Shown one piece after another: positions 42,944 through 51,258 of a stretch of DNA of 64,000 nucleotides (positions are counted from its first letter, which is position 1; every line of letters starts with the position of its first letter). The notes under the pieces were generated by a model. That model saw only the letters and a program-made list of their open reading frames with translations, was not told the origin of the DNA and did not search any database. The stretch is taken from NCBI RefSeq assembly GCF_003330845.1, contig NZ_CP026121.1, positions 8,041,501 to 8,105,500 of the forward strand. The letters are read 5' to 3'. The stretch is from Streptomyces sp. Go-475 (GTDB taxonomy: Bacteria > Actinomycetota > Actinomycetes > Streptomycetales > Streptomycetaceae). The position numbers and the translations under genes were made by a program.

Positions 42944-43321
42944 ATGTCTTCGGATGGGATGAACAGGCCCCCGGCGCCGGTCGTCGCAGCGGTTGTGATC
43001 TATGCGCTGTTCGCCGCCGTCCTTCTGATCTCTGCTGTGCTCATTGCGATCACAGGCGCGCCGGCGCTCGCACTGCTCGGCCTCGTCGCGCTCCTGCCGG
43101 GCTCGGTGGCTCTCGGGCTGTGGCAAGGCAACCGCGGTGCCAGGGTCGGCGCGATCATGTTCGGGATCCCTTCCCTTGTGGTCCCGATCGTGATGCTCCT
43201 TCTCCTTGCGGCACCTGAGTCGTCCCGGGCTTGGTTCACCCCCGAGGAGCGGGACGAGTTCGAGTTCGTCGACGAGGATGGCGACGACGAGGATGACGAG
43301 CGGGTGGCTGGCCGAGGGTGA
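42944..43321 (+). CDS. Small hypothetical membrane protein with acidic tail
   Basis: 125 residues. Three hydrophobic segments (about 12-35, 40-58, 63-88) are followed by a soluble tail very rich in Asp/Glu (EERDEFEFVDEDGDDEDDER). I do not recognise a family. The ATG at 42944 is the best start; an in-frame ATG five codons later is possible. It is convergent with the MFS gene. Confidence 0.65.
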   Translation: MSSDGMNRPPAPVVAAVVIYALFAAVLLISAVLIAITGAPALALLGLVALLPGSVALGLWQGNRGARVGAIMFGIPSLVVPIVMLLLLAAPESSRAWFTPEERDEFEFVDEDGDDEDDERVAGRG

Positions 43322-43375
43322 CGCCGTAGCTGCTTCAGCATGGAGGTGTCTCTGGTGCGTCCGGCCCGGCGCCTG

Positions 43376-45850
43376 TCACTCGCCCGGGTGGGAGAGCTCG
43401 ATGTCGTGGTCGTCCACACCGGAGCCGCGCACGGTCAGGTGGGCGGCCTTCGGCGGGTAGCCGGTCGCCATGACCGTGTACTCGCCCCTGTCCAGGTCGC
43501 TGAAGGCGTAGCCGCCGTCCTCGCCGGTGGTGGCGGTGGCCACCACGTTCCCGGCAGCGTCGACGAGCGTGACCCGCGCGTCGTCCAGCGGTCGGCCCGC
43601 GGCCGTGACGACGCCCCGCACGTGCGAGCCGTAGGACAGCTCGACCTGGATCCTCGTGACGCCCTGCGCGGCGACCTCGACGGGCAGCGCGGCGGGCCGG
43701 TACCCGGCGGCGGTCACCGCGAGGGTCACCTGTCCGGGCACCAGCTCGGCGAAGTCGAACGCGCCGTCCGCGCCGGTCAGTCCGGTGGCGAGTACCTCGC
43801 CGCGCACATCGGCCGCGATCACCATCGCCTCGACGACCGGCTCCTTGCTGTCGGCCGACGTGACGTTGCCGGCCAGGCCGCTCGTGCCGGAGAGCAGGAA
43901 GTCGAACGAGACCGGCTCGTCGCCGACCACGATCGTGGACGCCCGCGGCTGGTAGCCGTCGGCGGAGGCGATGAGCACGTAAGTGCCCACGCCCGGCGCT
44001 TCCAACCGGTACGAGCCGTCCTGGTGGGCCGTGGCGCGGCCCAACTGCCGTCCGCCCAGCGAGATCAGGGTGACGGCGGCCCACGGCACGGGCGCCGACT
44101 CGGCGCCGAGGACGTGTCCGTCGACCGGTATGCCGCCCGAGGGCGGGACCTCGGCCGCCCGGAGCGCCGTCGCCGCCGGAGCGGCAGTGCCGAGCGGCTG
44201 GGCGGTGGTGTCGCCGGCCTGGGCGGCGGAGGGGGTGGCCTGGGTGGCGGCGGGGGCGGTCTCGCTCGGCGCCTGCCCTTCCCTCCGGGCACGCAGGCCG
44301 ATCACTGCGAGGGCCGCCCCGATGAGGGCGAGGACGCCGGTGACCAGGACGGCGGTGTGGACGCCGTTCATGAAGGCGGTGTGGCTGCCCTCCGTCACGG
44401 CCGCCCTGAGCTGTGCGGGCATCTTGTCGGAGACCGGCGCGACACCCATCGCGACCGCGTCCTTGGCCTCGTCGAGGCGAGCGGCGACCGGGCCGGGAAC
44501 GCCCGCGTCCGTCAGCGAGTCGGTGAGCGTGGAACCGACCCGGCTGCTGATGAGCGAGACGAGCACCGACGTGCCGAGCGCGCCGCCGACCTGCAGCGAG
44601 GTGGCCTGCAGCCCGCCCGCGACACCGCCGTCCTGGACGGGGGCGTTGCCGACGATCGCGTCGGAGGACGCGGACATCACCATGCCGATGCCGAGGCCGA
44701 GCGCGATGAACGGCGGCCACATGGTGGCGTACGACGAGTCGCTGCTCCACGAGAGCATCACGAACGAGGCGCCGGCCTGCAGCACCATCCCGAGCGGCAT
44801 GGTCAGACGCGGGCCGAACTTCTGGGTGAGCTGCGCGCCGAGCGGCGAGGCCAGCATGGAGGCGATGCTGAGCGGCAGGGTGCGCACACCGGCCTCGACG
44901 GGCGTGAAGCCGCGGACGTTCTGCAGGTACAGCATGACGAAGAAGATCACACCGAGCAGGACGAAGAAGTTCAGCGCGGTGACGAACGTACCGATGGTCA
45001 GGGCCGGGTTGCGGAACAGGCGCATCGGCAGGAGGGGGTGCGCGACGCGGGTCTCGTACCAGCCGAAGACGACCAGGACGACGAGGCCCCCGCCGATCGC
45101 GCCGAGTGTGCCGCCCGAGGTCCAGCCCCACGTCTCGCCCTTGACGACGCCGAAGACGACGGCGAGCAGTCCGCCCGCGAGCAGCACGACGCCGGGCACG
45201 TCGAACTTCTCGCCGGCGGCCGCCTCGTTCCTGGACTGCGGCAGCACCAGCAGGCCGAAGGCGATGGCGATGACGCCGATGGGGGCGTTGATGTAGAAGA
45301 CGGACTCCCAGTCGACGTGCTCGACGAGCAGTCCGCCGACGATCGGGCCGAGCGCGGTGGAGACGGACGAGATCATCGCCCAGATGCCGACCGCCATGCC
45401 GAACTTCTTCGGCGGGAACACGGCACGCAGCAGCGCGAGGGTGTTGGGCATCAGCATCGCGCCGAACAGGCCTTGGACGGCGCGGAAGGCGATGACCCCC
45501 TCGATCGAGCCGACGAGGCCGATCGCGACGGACGCGGCGGTGAATCCGGCGGTGCCGACCAGGTAGAGGGTGCGGCGGCCGAAGCGGTCGCCGAGTTTGC
45601 CGGAGAGGATGAGGGTGGCGGCCATGGCGAGCAGGTAGGCGTTGGTGACCCACTGCAGTTCGGCCGTGGTGGCGTTGAGATCGCGGCCGATCTCGGGGTT
45701 GGCGATCGAGACGACGGAGCCGTCGAGGCCGACCATGAACAGGCCGAACGCCACGGCGATCAGCGTCAGCCACGGGTTGGCGCGCAGGCCGCGGGGTCGG
45801 TGGGCGGACGCTACGGGAGCGGGCGCTGTGGAGACATCGGTGACAGACAT
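43376..45850 (-). CDS. DHA2-type MFS exporter fused to three carboxypeptidase-regulatory-like repeats
   Basis: 824 residues. The first ~530 are a 14-helix DHA2 transporter (VAFGLFMVGLDGSVVSIANP at helix 1; GDRFGRRTLYLVG motif A; MLMPNTLALLR). The last ~250 consist of three beta-sandwich repeats of the carboxypeptidase-regulatory/Cna-B type. Each has a Gly-Val strand and a DGxYxF(E) turn: HQDGSYRLEAPG, GADGAFDFAELVPG and GEDGGYAFSDLDRG. I chose the start 31 bases after the MarR stop region because the hydrophobic core begins soon after; an ATG 10 codons upstream is possible. The divergence of function between pump and repeats is unclear. The repeats may form an external or cytosolic module. 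It is controlled with the MarR gene. Confidence 0.88.
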   Translation of the reverse strand: MSVTDVSTAPAPVASAHRPRGLRANPWLTLIAVAFGLFMVGLDGSVVSIANPEIGRDLNATTAELQWVTNAYLLAMAATLILSGKLGDRFGRRTLYLVGTAGFTAASVAIGLVGSIEGVIAFRAVQGLFGAMLMPNTLALLRAVFPPKKFGMAVGIWAMISSVSTALGPIVGGLLVEHVDWESVFYINAPIGVIAIAFGLLVLPQSRNEAAAGEKFDVPGVVLLAGGLLAVVFGVVKGETWGWTSGGTLGAIGGGLVVLVVFGWYETRVAHPLLPMRLFRNPALTIGTFVTALNFFVLLGVIFFVMLYLQNVRGFTPVEAGVRTLPLSIASMLASPLGAQLTQKFGPRLTMPLGMVLQAGASFVMLSWSSDSSYATMWPPFIALGLGIGMVMSASSDAIVGNAPVQDGGVAGGLQATSLQVGGALGTSVLVSLISSRVGSTLTDSLTDAGVPGPVAARLDEAKDAVAMGVAPVSDKMPAQLRAAVTEGSHTAFMNGVHTAVLVTGVLALIGAALAVIGLRARREGQAPSETAPAATQATPSAAQAGDTTAQPLGTAAPAATALRAAEVPPSGGIPVDGHVLGAESAPVPWAAVTLISLGGRQLGRATAHQDGSYRLEAPGVGTYVLIASADGYQPRASTIVVGDEPVSFDFLLSGTSGLAGNVTSADSKEPVVEAMVIAADVRGEVLATGLTGADGAFDFAELVPGQVTLAVTAAGYRPAALPVEVAAQGVTRIQVELSYGSHVRGVVTAAGRPLDDARVTLVDAAGNVVATATTGEDGGYAFSDLDRGEYTVMATGYPPKAAHLTVRGSGVDDHDIELSHPGE

Positions 45851-45963
45851 GGGTGAGCTGTCCTCTGGACGTGTGGACATGTGTGTGGACATGTGTGTTC
45901 GGGAAAAACGCGCAGCCTGCCGCACAGCGGCGAGGGCAGGGGCGTGGGGGAAGGGGAGAGCGC

Positions 45964-46449
45964 TCAGCTGACGCGGTCGCGCAACTGCCGGGTGAGAGCC
46001 TCGAGGGCGCCGAGCGCGGAGCCGAGGGCATCGAGGTCGCCGTCGGTGAGGGTGCGCAACGCGGACATGAGCTGCCGGGCCGCGATGTCCTCTACCTCGC
46101 CGATGCGCTGACGGGCCTTGGCGGTGATGCGCAGGTGGGCGACGCGCTTGTCGGCTTCGTCCTGATGCCGCTCCAGGAGCCCCGCCTCGGTGAGGCGGGT
46201 GACCAGGGCGCTGACGTTGTTCGGCTTCATCTGCAGCGCGTCGGCGGCCTTGTGGACGGTGGCGCCGTCGTGTTCGGCGACGTACCGCAGGAGCGCCAGC
46301 TGCCGCTCGGGGGGCTTGGGGTAGGGCAGTTGCCCCTCGAGACTCCGTTCGACGTACCGGTTCAGCGCGGGCAGGCATGCCACGAGGCTCGCGGCCACGT
46401 GGTCGACGCGCTGGCTCGGGCTCTGGCGAGCCTCGCTGATTCCGGACAC
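45964..46449 (-). CDS. MarR-family regulator of the adjacent exporter
   Basis: 161 residues with the MarR winged helix: RQLALLRYVAEHDGAT, ADALQMKPNNVSALVTRLTE and LERHQDEADKRVAHLRITAK (wing with the DKR signature). The GTG start lies 28 bp from the palindrome at 46477-46490. It precedes the MFS gene by 113 bp on the same strand, the usual layout of MarR/efflux pairs. Probable action is repression of itself and the pump until a drug-like ligand binds. Confidence 0.88.
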   Translation of the reverse strand: MSGISEARQSPSQRVDHVAASLVACLPALNRYVERSLEGQLPYPKPPERQLALLRYVAEHDGATVHKAADALQMKPNNVSALVTRLTEAGLLERHQDEADKRVAHLRITAKARQRIGEVEDIAARQLMSALRTLTDGDLDALGSALGALEALTRQLRDRVS

Positions 46450-46464
46450 GCCGGCAGGTTACCT

Positions 46465-46490
46465 ATGGCGAGAAACCTATGTCAACATAG
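46465..46490 (-). promoter_or_regulatory. MarR promoter/operator
   Basis: On the minus strand TTGACA lies inside the palindrome CTATGT-tg-ACATAG (46477-46490, perfect 6-bp arms) and TAACCT follows about 18 bp downstream. A regulator bound to the palindrome would occlude the -35, consistent with autorepression. Confidence 0.5.
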
Positions 46491-46562
46491 CAATTGCTGC
46501 CGGGGCGGCTTGAGCGCGTGTAATGGTTGTCTTGCACGGTGAGGTGACATCAGGCTGACCGC

Positions 46563-46613
46563 ATGCACGACACGACGATCGACGTCGGCACGCCGGACGG
46601 GATCCCGGCGTGA
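46563..46613 (+). other. 16-codon mini-frame overlapping the AEC gene start
   Basis: An ATG-started frame, MHDTTIDVGTPDGIPA, stops with a TGA overlapping the GTG of the transporter (GTGA). The peptide resembles the first residues of dienelactone-hydrolase family proteins. It could be a coupling leader peptide or the stub of a lost gene. Confidence 0.3.
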
Positions 46614-47527
46614 TCGCACTGACCGTACGGGCGCTGATCCCTGTCGTCCTGCTGATCGCGCTGGGCTGCGCGCTCAAGCGGTCGATGTTCACGGACGAGG
46701 GCTTCTGGTCCGAAGCCGAGCGCATCAGCTACCGCGTCCTGCTGCCGGCGCTGTTCCTGCACAGCCTGGCGACCGCGGACATCGACGACCTTCCGGTGGG
46801 TGCCCTCGCGGGCGCACTGATCGCCTCCACCCTGGTGGTGGCCGTGCTGGTCATCGGCTTGAAGCCCTTGATGCGACTGCGGGGCGACGCCTTCACCTCG
46901 GTCTTCCAGGGCAGTGTCCGCTTCAACAACTACATCGGTGTGACCATCGCGTCCGGCCTGCTCGGCACCCAGGGCGTCGCGTTCGCCGCGGTCTGCAACG
47001 CCGCGATCGTGCCCACGGTCAACGTGCTGTGCGTGCTGGTCTTCGCCTGGTTCGGCAGCGCGCGCCTGAGTCTGTCGGGCATCGGACGGCAACTCGTGAC
47101 CAATCCGCTCATCCTCGCCTGCGCGGGGGGCATCCTCCTGCAGGCACTCGGTCTGCACCTGCCGCCGGGCATCGAACCGGCGCTCGGGGTGCTGGGAGCA
47201 GCCTCGATGCCGTTGGGCCTGCTCTGCATCGGTGCCGCTCTGCGCTTCGGCGGGGCACGGTCGTGGGCGGCGCCGATCCTCACGTCCTCGGTGGCCAAGT
47301 TCGCGCTCATGCCGGCCGCCACCTTCGTGGCGGCGCAGTTCTTCGGCCTGGGCTCCCACGCACTGATCATCGCCGTGCTCTTCCAGGCACTGCCGACGGC
47401 GTCGTCGTCGTACATTCTGTCGAGGCAGCTCGGTGGCGACGCCCCGCTGATGGCCGGGATCACCGCGACGCAGACGCTGCTCGGGATCGCCGCCGTCCCG
47501 ATCGTCGTGGCACTGGTCCCCGCATAG
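46610..47527 (+). CDS. AEC-family (auxin efflux carrier-type) transporter
   Basis: 305 residues with about ten hydrophobic helices. The AEC pattern includes VLLPALFLHSLATAD early, a repeat of the fold in the second half, and ALPTASSSYILSRQLGGD near the end, a typical AEC signature (P-x-A-x-x-x-Y-x-L-A-x-x-x-G). The family transports malonate, malate and other small organic acids. The GTG start has no good RBS and may depend on coupling from the mini-frame ending at the same place. It is convergent with the CGNR gene. Confidence 0.85.
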   Translation: MIALTVRALIPVVLLIALGCALKRSMFTDEGFWSEAERISYRVLLPALFLHSLATADIDDLPVGALAGALIASTLVVAVLVIGLKPLMRLRGDAFTSVFQGSVRFNNYIGVTIASGLLGTQGVAFAAVCNAAIVPTVNVLCVLVFAWFGSARLSLSGIGRQLVTNPLILACAGGILLQALGLHLPPGIEPALGVLGAASMPLGLLCIGAALRFGGARSWAAPILTSSVAKFALMPAATFVAAQFFGLGSHALIIAVLFQALPTASSSYILSRQLGGDAPLMAGITATQTLLGIAAVPIVVALVPA

Positions 47528-47553
47528 TCCCGCCTCGGCCCGGCCGCCCCGTG

Positions 47554-48072
47554 CTACTTCCTGCGGTGACGGCGTACGGCATCGGTGTTGGCGCAGCGGG
47601 CGGAGCAGTAGGCGCGGCGGCCGTTGCGGCTGGTGTCGACGAAGGCTGTCCGGCAGGAGTCCAGCGCGCACACGCCCAGCCGCCCTCCCTCGGCCTCCAG
47701 GGTGAAGATGGCCAGGCCGCCGGCCGTCACGGCCTTCACGCGGCTGTGCAGGTCCTGGCCGTCCGGGGTGAAGTGCAGGTGCGGCCGCAGACCGTCGTGC
47801 GTGGTCAGGTAGACACTGCGCGCGCCGTCCGCGAGCAGCGTGTTGACGGATGCGCACCGCTCGGTCTCGGAGGACGCCTCGAAGACCGGCCTGAGCCGCC
47901 GCGTCCACGCTCGGATCCCCTCGCACGTGGATCCGGTGACCAGCGGATCGCGGATCTCATGGTCCCGCAGCGCCTGTTCCAGCGCCTCAGGCGCCCAGGC
48001 ACCACTCGATTCGAGGTTCACCAGCGCCACGGCCAAGCGAACCCCGACCATGTTGTCATGCTCAAACCGCAC
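47554..48072 (-). CDS. CGNR zinc-finger / ABATE-domain regulator
   Basis: 172 residues. The C-terminal CGNR zinc finger is complete: CALDSCRTAFVDTSRNGRR, then YCSARCANTDAVRRHRRK (given by position, residues about 135-172). The N-terminal ~120 residues fit the ABATE stress-related domain (NMVGVRLAVALVNL at the start). These proteins are thought to bind DNA and respond to stress. The GTG start overlaps a sequence with no clear RBS. It is a single gene, convergent with the AEC transporter. Confidence 0.88.
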   Translation of the reverse strand: MRFEHDNMVGVRLAVALVNLESSGAWAPEALEQALRDHEIRDPLVTGSTCEGIRAWTRRLRPVFEASSETERCASVNTLLADGARSVYLTTHDGLRPHLHFTPDGQDLHSRVKAVTAGGLAIFTLEAEGGRLGVCALDSCRTAFVDTSRNGRRAYCSARCANTDAVRRHRRK

Positions 48073-48167
48073 ATGACCATTGCATCACCGGACCTCCGCT
48101 GAGGCCAGTCCGGGCCGCGCCCCGGCGGTGGGGAAGCCCCGCCGGGGCAGCCCGGGCCTGTGCGGTG

Positions 48168-48902
48168 TCATCCCTCAGGCCGTTCGCGGTGGGTCGGGTG
48201 GAAAGCGCGCAGGAAACCGCACATGCCGAGCGTCTGCTGACGCGGCTGCGCGATACGCGAGACCTCCGCGTCGAACAGGTGGCCGAAGTCGTCGCGCCGC
48301 AGGGCGTCGATCTGCCGCAGTGCCGTCCGCGCGGCGGCCAGCGCACCGTCGTTGACCGTCTTCTCCCAGGTGTCCAGGCGAGGTCGGACGAGTCGTACCG
48401 CCGCCGCGCAGAAGTCCTCGTACGCCGAGCGGTTTCCGCGCCGCCACTGCCGCTTCAGCTCGGTGAATCCCTCGACGGCCAGATCCCTGCGGGCCCGCGT
48501 GCGCTCGGGGCTGGGGCTGCCGTCGGAGTCGAGGAGCGAGGCCGCGTCCGGGTAGGTGTCGGGGGAGAGGTACTCGGGCGGGAAGGTCATGACCGCGTCG
48601 CCTGCCTCGGGGAGGCCGCTGTTCTGCATGACGACGATCACGCGGAGGTCCTCGTCGTTGACGGCGCGGTGGATCGTGCCGGGGGTGAACCAGACGACGT
48701 CTCCCGGGTGCAGTTCGGTCGTCGTGTGCCCTTGGCCGTTGAGGGTCTCCAGCCGGCCGCGGCCACCGACGACGACGTAGCACTCCGAGCAGGTGAGGTG
48801 CATGTGGGGCGAGCCGCCGTGTTCGTCGTCCGCCGCGGGCCAGGGATACACCTGGAGCTGGCTGAGTCCCACGGCTCCGGGGAAGCCGGGCACGGAGGTC
48901 AC
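48168..48902 (-). CDS. Cupin-domain protein of the sugar locus
   Basis: 244 residues. A single cupin barrel in the first ~110 contains HMHLTCSECYVVVGGRG (motif 1) and HPGDVVWFTPGTIHRAVNDE (motif 2), followed by a helical C-terminal half. The His/Glu metal ligands are present. Cupins of this type bind or isomerise sugars or bind metal. The GTG start overlaps the PmoA-like stop by 4 bp, making it the last gene of a three-gene operon driven from 51125-51177. Confidence 0.82.
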   Translation of the reverse strand: MTSVPGFPGAVGLSQLQVYPWPAADDEHGGSPHMHLTCSECYVVVGGRGRLETLNGQGHTTTELHPGDVVWFTPGTIHRAVNDEDLRVIVVMQNSGLPEAGDAVMTFPPEYLSPDTYPDAASLLDSDGSPSPERTRARRDLAVEGFTELKRQWRRGNRSAYEDFCAAAVRLVRPRLDTWEKTVNDGALAAARTALRQIDALRRDDFGHLFDAEVSRIAQPRQQTLGMCGFLRAFHPTHRERPEG

Positions 48903-49822
48903 AGCGCGAACTCCCCTGCGATCGCCTCGACTTCGCGGCGGTCCATCCTGCGGTCGAGGAACACGAAGCGGTGGCTCAGGGACAGGGTCTCACCGGGTTC
49001 CAGCTTGATCTCCGTGTCGAAGGCGGGCGACGGGTTGAGGCAGGCGAAGGCGCTGCTGCGGGCGAACCACGTCAGCGGAACGGTGGCGCTGGTGGTGCCG
49101 GCGTAGGCGAGGACCGTGGCGCCGCCGTCGAGCTCGTCGTGCTCGCCGGTGATGGCCACCCAGGCACCCCGCGTGCCCATCACGGCGTCGCCTTCCTCGC
49201 CCCCTTCGGCGATGACGTCCGCACCGGTCCAGGCCCGCGGCCCGCGCCAGAACAGCCCCGTGTAGCCGGCGTCGGGGCGGCCGTGGGTGGTGGGGCTGCC
49301 CATCTCCAGCGGCTCGCGGTGCACGTTGGTCAGGGCGGTGGTGAAGTCCAGCGCCCAGACACCCTCGTCGGCGTCGGCGCTGTGGAAGCGCAGGGTGCGG
49401 GTCTCGTCGATCCACACCTCGTCGCTGGAGGCGAACCAGTCCAGGCCCTGGACGACCGACACCTCGCTGCCGCCGTAGTCCTGCCGCTCGAAGGCGCGGT
49501 GCACCTGCTGGCCGTGGTTCTCCCGCCAGACGTAGCCGTGGCCGGGCGCGCCCTGTTCGAAAGTGGGCCCGCCCCAGAAGTTGTCGCCGGACAGATGCGA
49601 CCAGGTCATCTGCAGGCCCTTGTGCCAGCGGTGGTCCCAGGGCCGGTAGACACCCACGGGCGCGCCGGAGAGGGTCTTCAGCGGATAGAGGTAGGGCTTG
49701 GGGGATTCCTCGAGCGGGGTGTCCGGCCGGTACACGTACGTGGCGAGGTCGGTGCCGGCGGCCGACACCACGACCTGGGTCCCGGCGCCGTCGTGGTCGA
49801 TCGTGAAACGGGTGTCAGACAC
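48899..49822 (-). CDS. PmoA-like (DUF6807) protein
   Basis: 307 residues. Blocks such as PYLYPLKTLSGAPVGVYRPWDHRWHKGLQ and GYTGLFWRGPRAW (positions about 43-70 and 185-200) are characteristic of the DUF6807/PmoA family often found beside Gfo/Idh dehydrogenases in sugar-catabolic loci. The function is not established and it is unrelated to methane monooxygenase subunits despite the name. The GTG start overlaps the oxidoreductase stop by 8 bp. It probably handles the same sugar as the oxidoreductase. Confidence 0.8.
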   Translation of the reverse strand: MSDTRFTIDHDGAGTQVVVSAAGTDLATYVYRPDTPLEESPKPYLYPLKTLSGAPVGVYRPWDHRWHKGLQMTWSHLSGDNFWGGPTFEQGAPGHGYVWRENHGQQVHRAFERQDYGGSEVSVVQGLDWFASSDEVWIDETRTLRFHSADADEGVWALDFTTALTNVHREPLEMGSPTTHGRPDAGYTGLFWRGPRAWTGADVIAEGGEEGDAVMGTRGAWVAITGEHDELDGGATVLAYAGTTSATVPLTWFARSSAFACLNPSPAFDTEIKLEPGETLSLSHRFVFLDRRMDRREVEAIAGEFAL

Positions 49823-50942
49823 CGGTCTTCTCCTTGATGTCGTGGTCCTGGGCGGCGCCGGGGCGGCCGCTCATGGAGTGGTAGAAGGGGTTGGCCGGGT
49901 TGATCATGTCCGGGGTGACGGGGCGTCCGGTCGTCGCCGACTCGTACAGGGCCGCGATGAAGGCCAGGACGCGGCGGCCGTCGTCGCCACTGGCCTCGGG
50001 GCGTTCCCCGGCACGCAGCGACCGCAGCAGCGCGCGCAACTGGACGGCGTGCGAACTGGCTTCGTCGTCGAGCGGCGCTCCCAGCTCCGTGGCCGTGGCG
50101 CCGGCCCGATGGGGTGCGGGGGTCCACGTCCAGTGGGAGTTGTCGTAGCCGTAGAGGTGGGCCAGCTCGACCGTGGCCTCGGGGAAGTCGAAGCGCAGGT
50201 AGCTGGTCTCGCGGGGGGAGAGGAGGCTGTTGACCATGGACACCATGGCGCCACCGGCGAAGCGGACCATCGCCATGGAGACGTCCTCGGTCTCCACGTC
50301 CCGGGCCAACGTGCCCATGGCGGCGCGGACTTCGGTCCATTCCCCCATCAGGGACAGCATGAGGTCCATCTGGTGGATGCCGTGGCCCATGGTGGGACCG
50401 CCGCCCTCGGTCTCCCACTTGCCGCGCCAGGGCACCTCGAAGTAGGCGTCGTCCCGGTACCACAGGGTGTGGCAGACGCCGACCAGCGGAGCGCCGAGCC
50501 GACCGGTGCGGATGTGCTCGCGCAGGGCTCGGGCGGCGGACCCGAAGCGGTGCTGGAAGACGTAGGAGACGTACGGGCCGCCCTCGCGCTCGTGGGCACC
50601 GATGGCGTCGTACTCGGCCACCGAGAGGGTGGGGGGCTTCTCGCACCACACCCACACACCGGCGTCCAGGCAGGCGGTGATGGCCGCGCCGTGGGCGATC
50701 GGGGGCGTGCAGACGACGGCCAGGTCGGGGCGCTGCTCCTGGAGCATCCGATCGAGGCTGGTGTAGGCGGCGGGGACGTTCCAGCGGGCGGCGAAGGCCT
50801 CGGCGCGCTGCTGGTCGACGTCGACGACCGCGACGACGGTGGCCTCGCCGCTCTGGGCCTGGACGGCGGGCATGTGGCAGCCGTCGGCGATGTTTCCGGC
50901 GCCGACGATCGCCACCCTCACGGGCTGGCTGTACTCGGTCAT
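49815..50942 (-). CDS. Gfo/Idh/MocA-family sugar oxidoreductase
   Basis: 375 residues. The N-terminal Rossmann domain has VRVAIVGAGNIADGCHMPAV (GxGxxG at about 14). The bridging motif CEKPPTLS near 100 carries the catalytic Lys of the family. The C-terminal beta sheet includes GHGIHQMDLMLSLMGEWTEV (His-x3-Asp site). It should oxidise a hydroxyl of a sugar or sugar acid with NAD(P). It is first in the operon with the PmoA-like and cupin genes, and its promoter contains two LacI-type operators. Confidence 0.9.
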   Translation of the reverse strand: MTEYSQPVRVAIVGAGNIADGCHMPAVQAQSGEATVVAVVDVDQQRAEAFAARWNVPAAYTSLDRMLQEQRPDLAVVCTPPIAHGAAITACLDAGVWVWCEKPPTLSVAEYDAIGAHEREGGPYVSYVFQHRFGSAARALREHIRTGRLGAPLVGVCHTLWYRDDAYFEVPWRGKWETEGGGPTMGHGIHQMDLMLSLMGEWTEVRAAMGTLARDVETEDVSMAMVRFAGGAMVSMVNSLLSPRETSYLRFDFPEATVELAHLYGYDNSHWTWTPAPHRAGATATELGAPLDDEASSHAVQLRALLRSLRAGERPEASGDDGRRVLAFIAALYESATTGRPVTPDMINPANPFYHSMSGRPGAAQDHDIKEKTGV

Positions 50943-51124
50943 GTGGCTCTTTCGTGGAAGCTCGGGCGGTGCCGTGGGCGCGACACCGGGTCTGGGAACC
51001 GCTGACGAAGAAAGTCGGTTCGACCCGCCCGGCCCAGGGCGTGCACGCGTGGTCGTGCGGTCGAAGAGGGAACGGCACTGATCGGATGACCCCGGCGCTC
51101 GCCGTGTGACGCGGCGGCAGCCTG

Positions 51125-51177
51125 AACGTAGTGAACGATCACCTTTGCGGTCAAGAGATGGTGCAGTGATCGTTCAC
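51125..51177 (-). promoter_or_regulatory. Promoter with two LacI operators for the oxidoreductase operon
   Basis: On the minus strand TTGACC (51149-51154) and TACGTT (51125-51130) are 18 bp apart. One operator GTGATCGTTCAC (51131-51142) fills the spacer next to the -10; a second (51166-51177) lies upstream of the -35. Their centres are 35 bp apart. The rest of 50943-51258 shows no gene. Confidence 0.75.
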
Positions 51178-51258
51178 ATTCCCTGGTGGATCGCGTCCTG
51201 CGGGCACCCGCCGGGGACCTGCCGAGGGGCGCCCACAGCCTGTCGTTCGGATCAGGCC

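Noticed and set aside
43340..45856. An 838-codon plus-strand frame opposite the MFS gene
   Set aside because: It is an antisense shadow with Gly/Asp/Glu-rich composition and no motifs.
45851..46378. 176-codon N-terminal extension of the MFS with repeats
   Set aside because: It overlaps the MarR gene in another frame and reads as low-complexity Arg/Ala/Pro; the first transmembrane helix follows the ATG at 45850.
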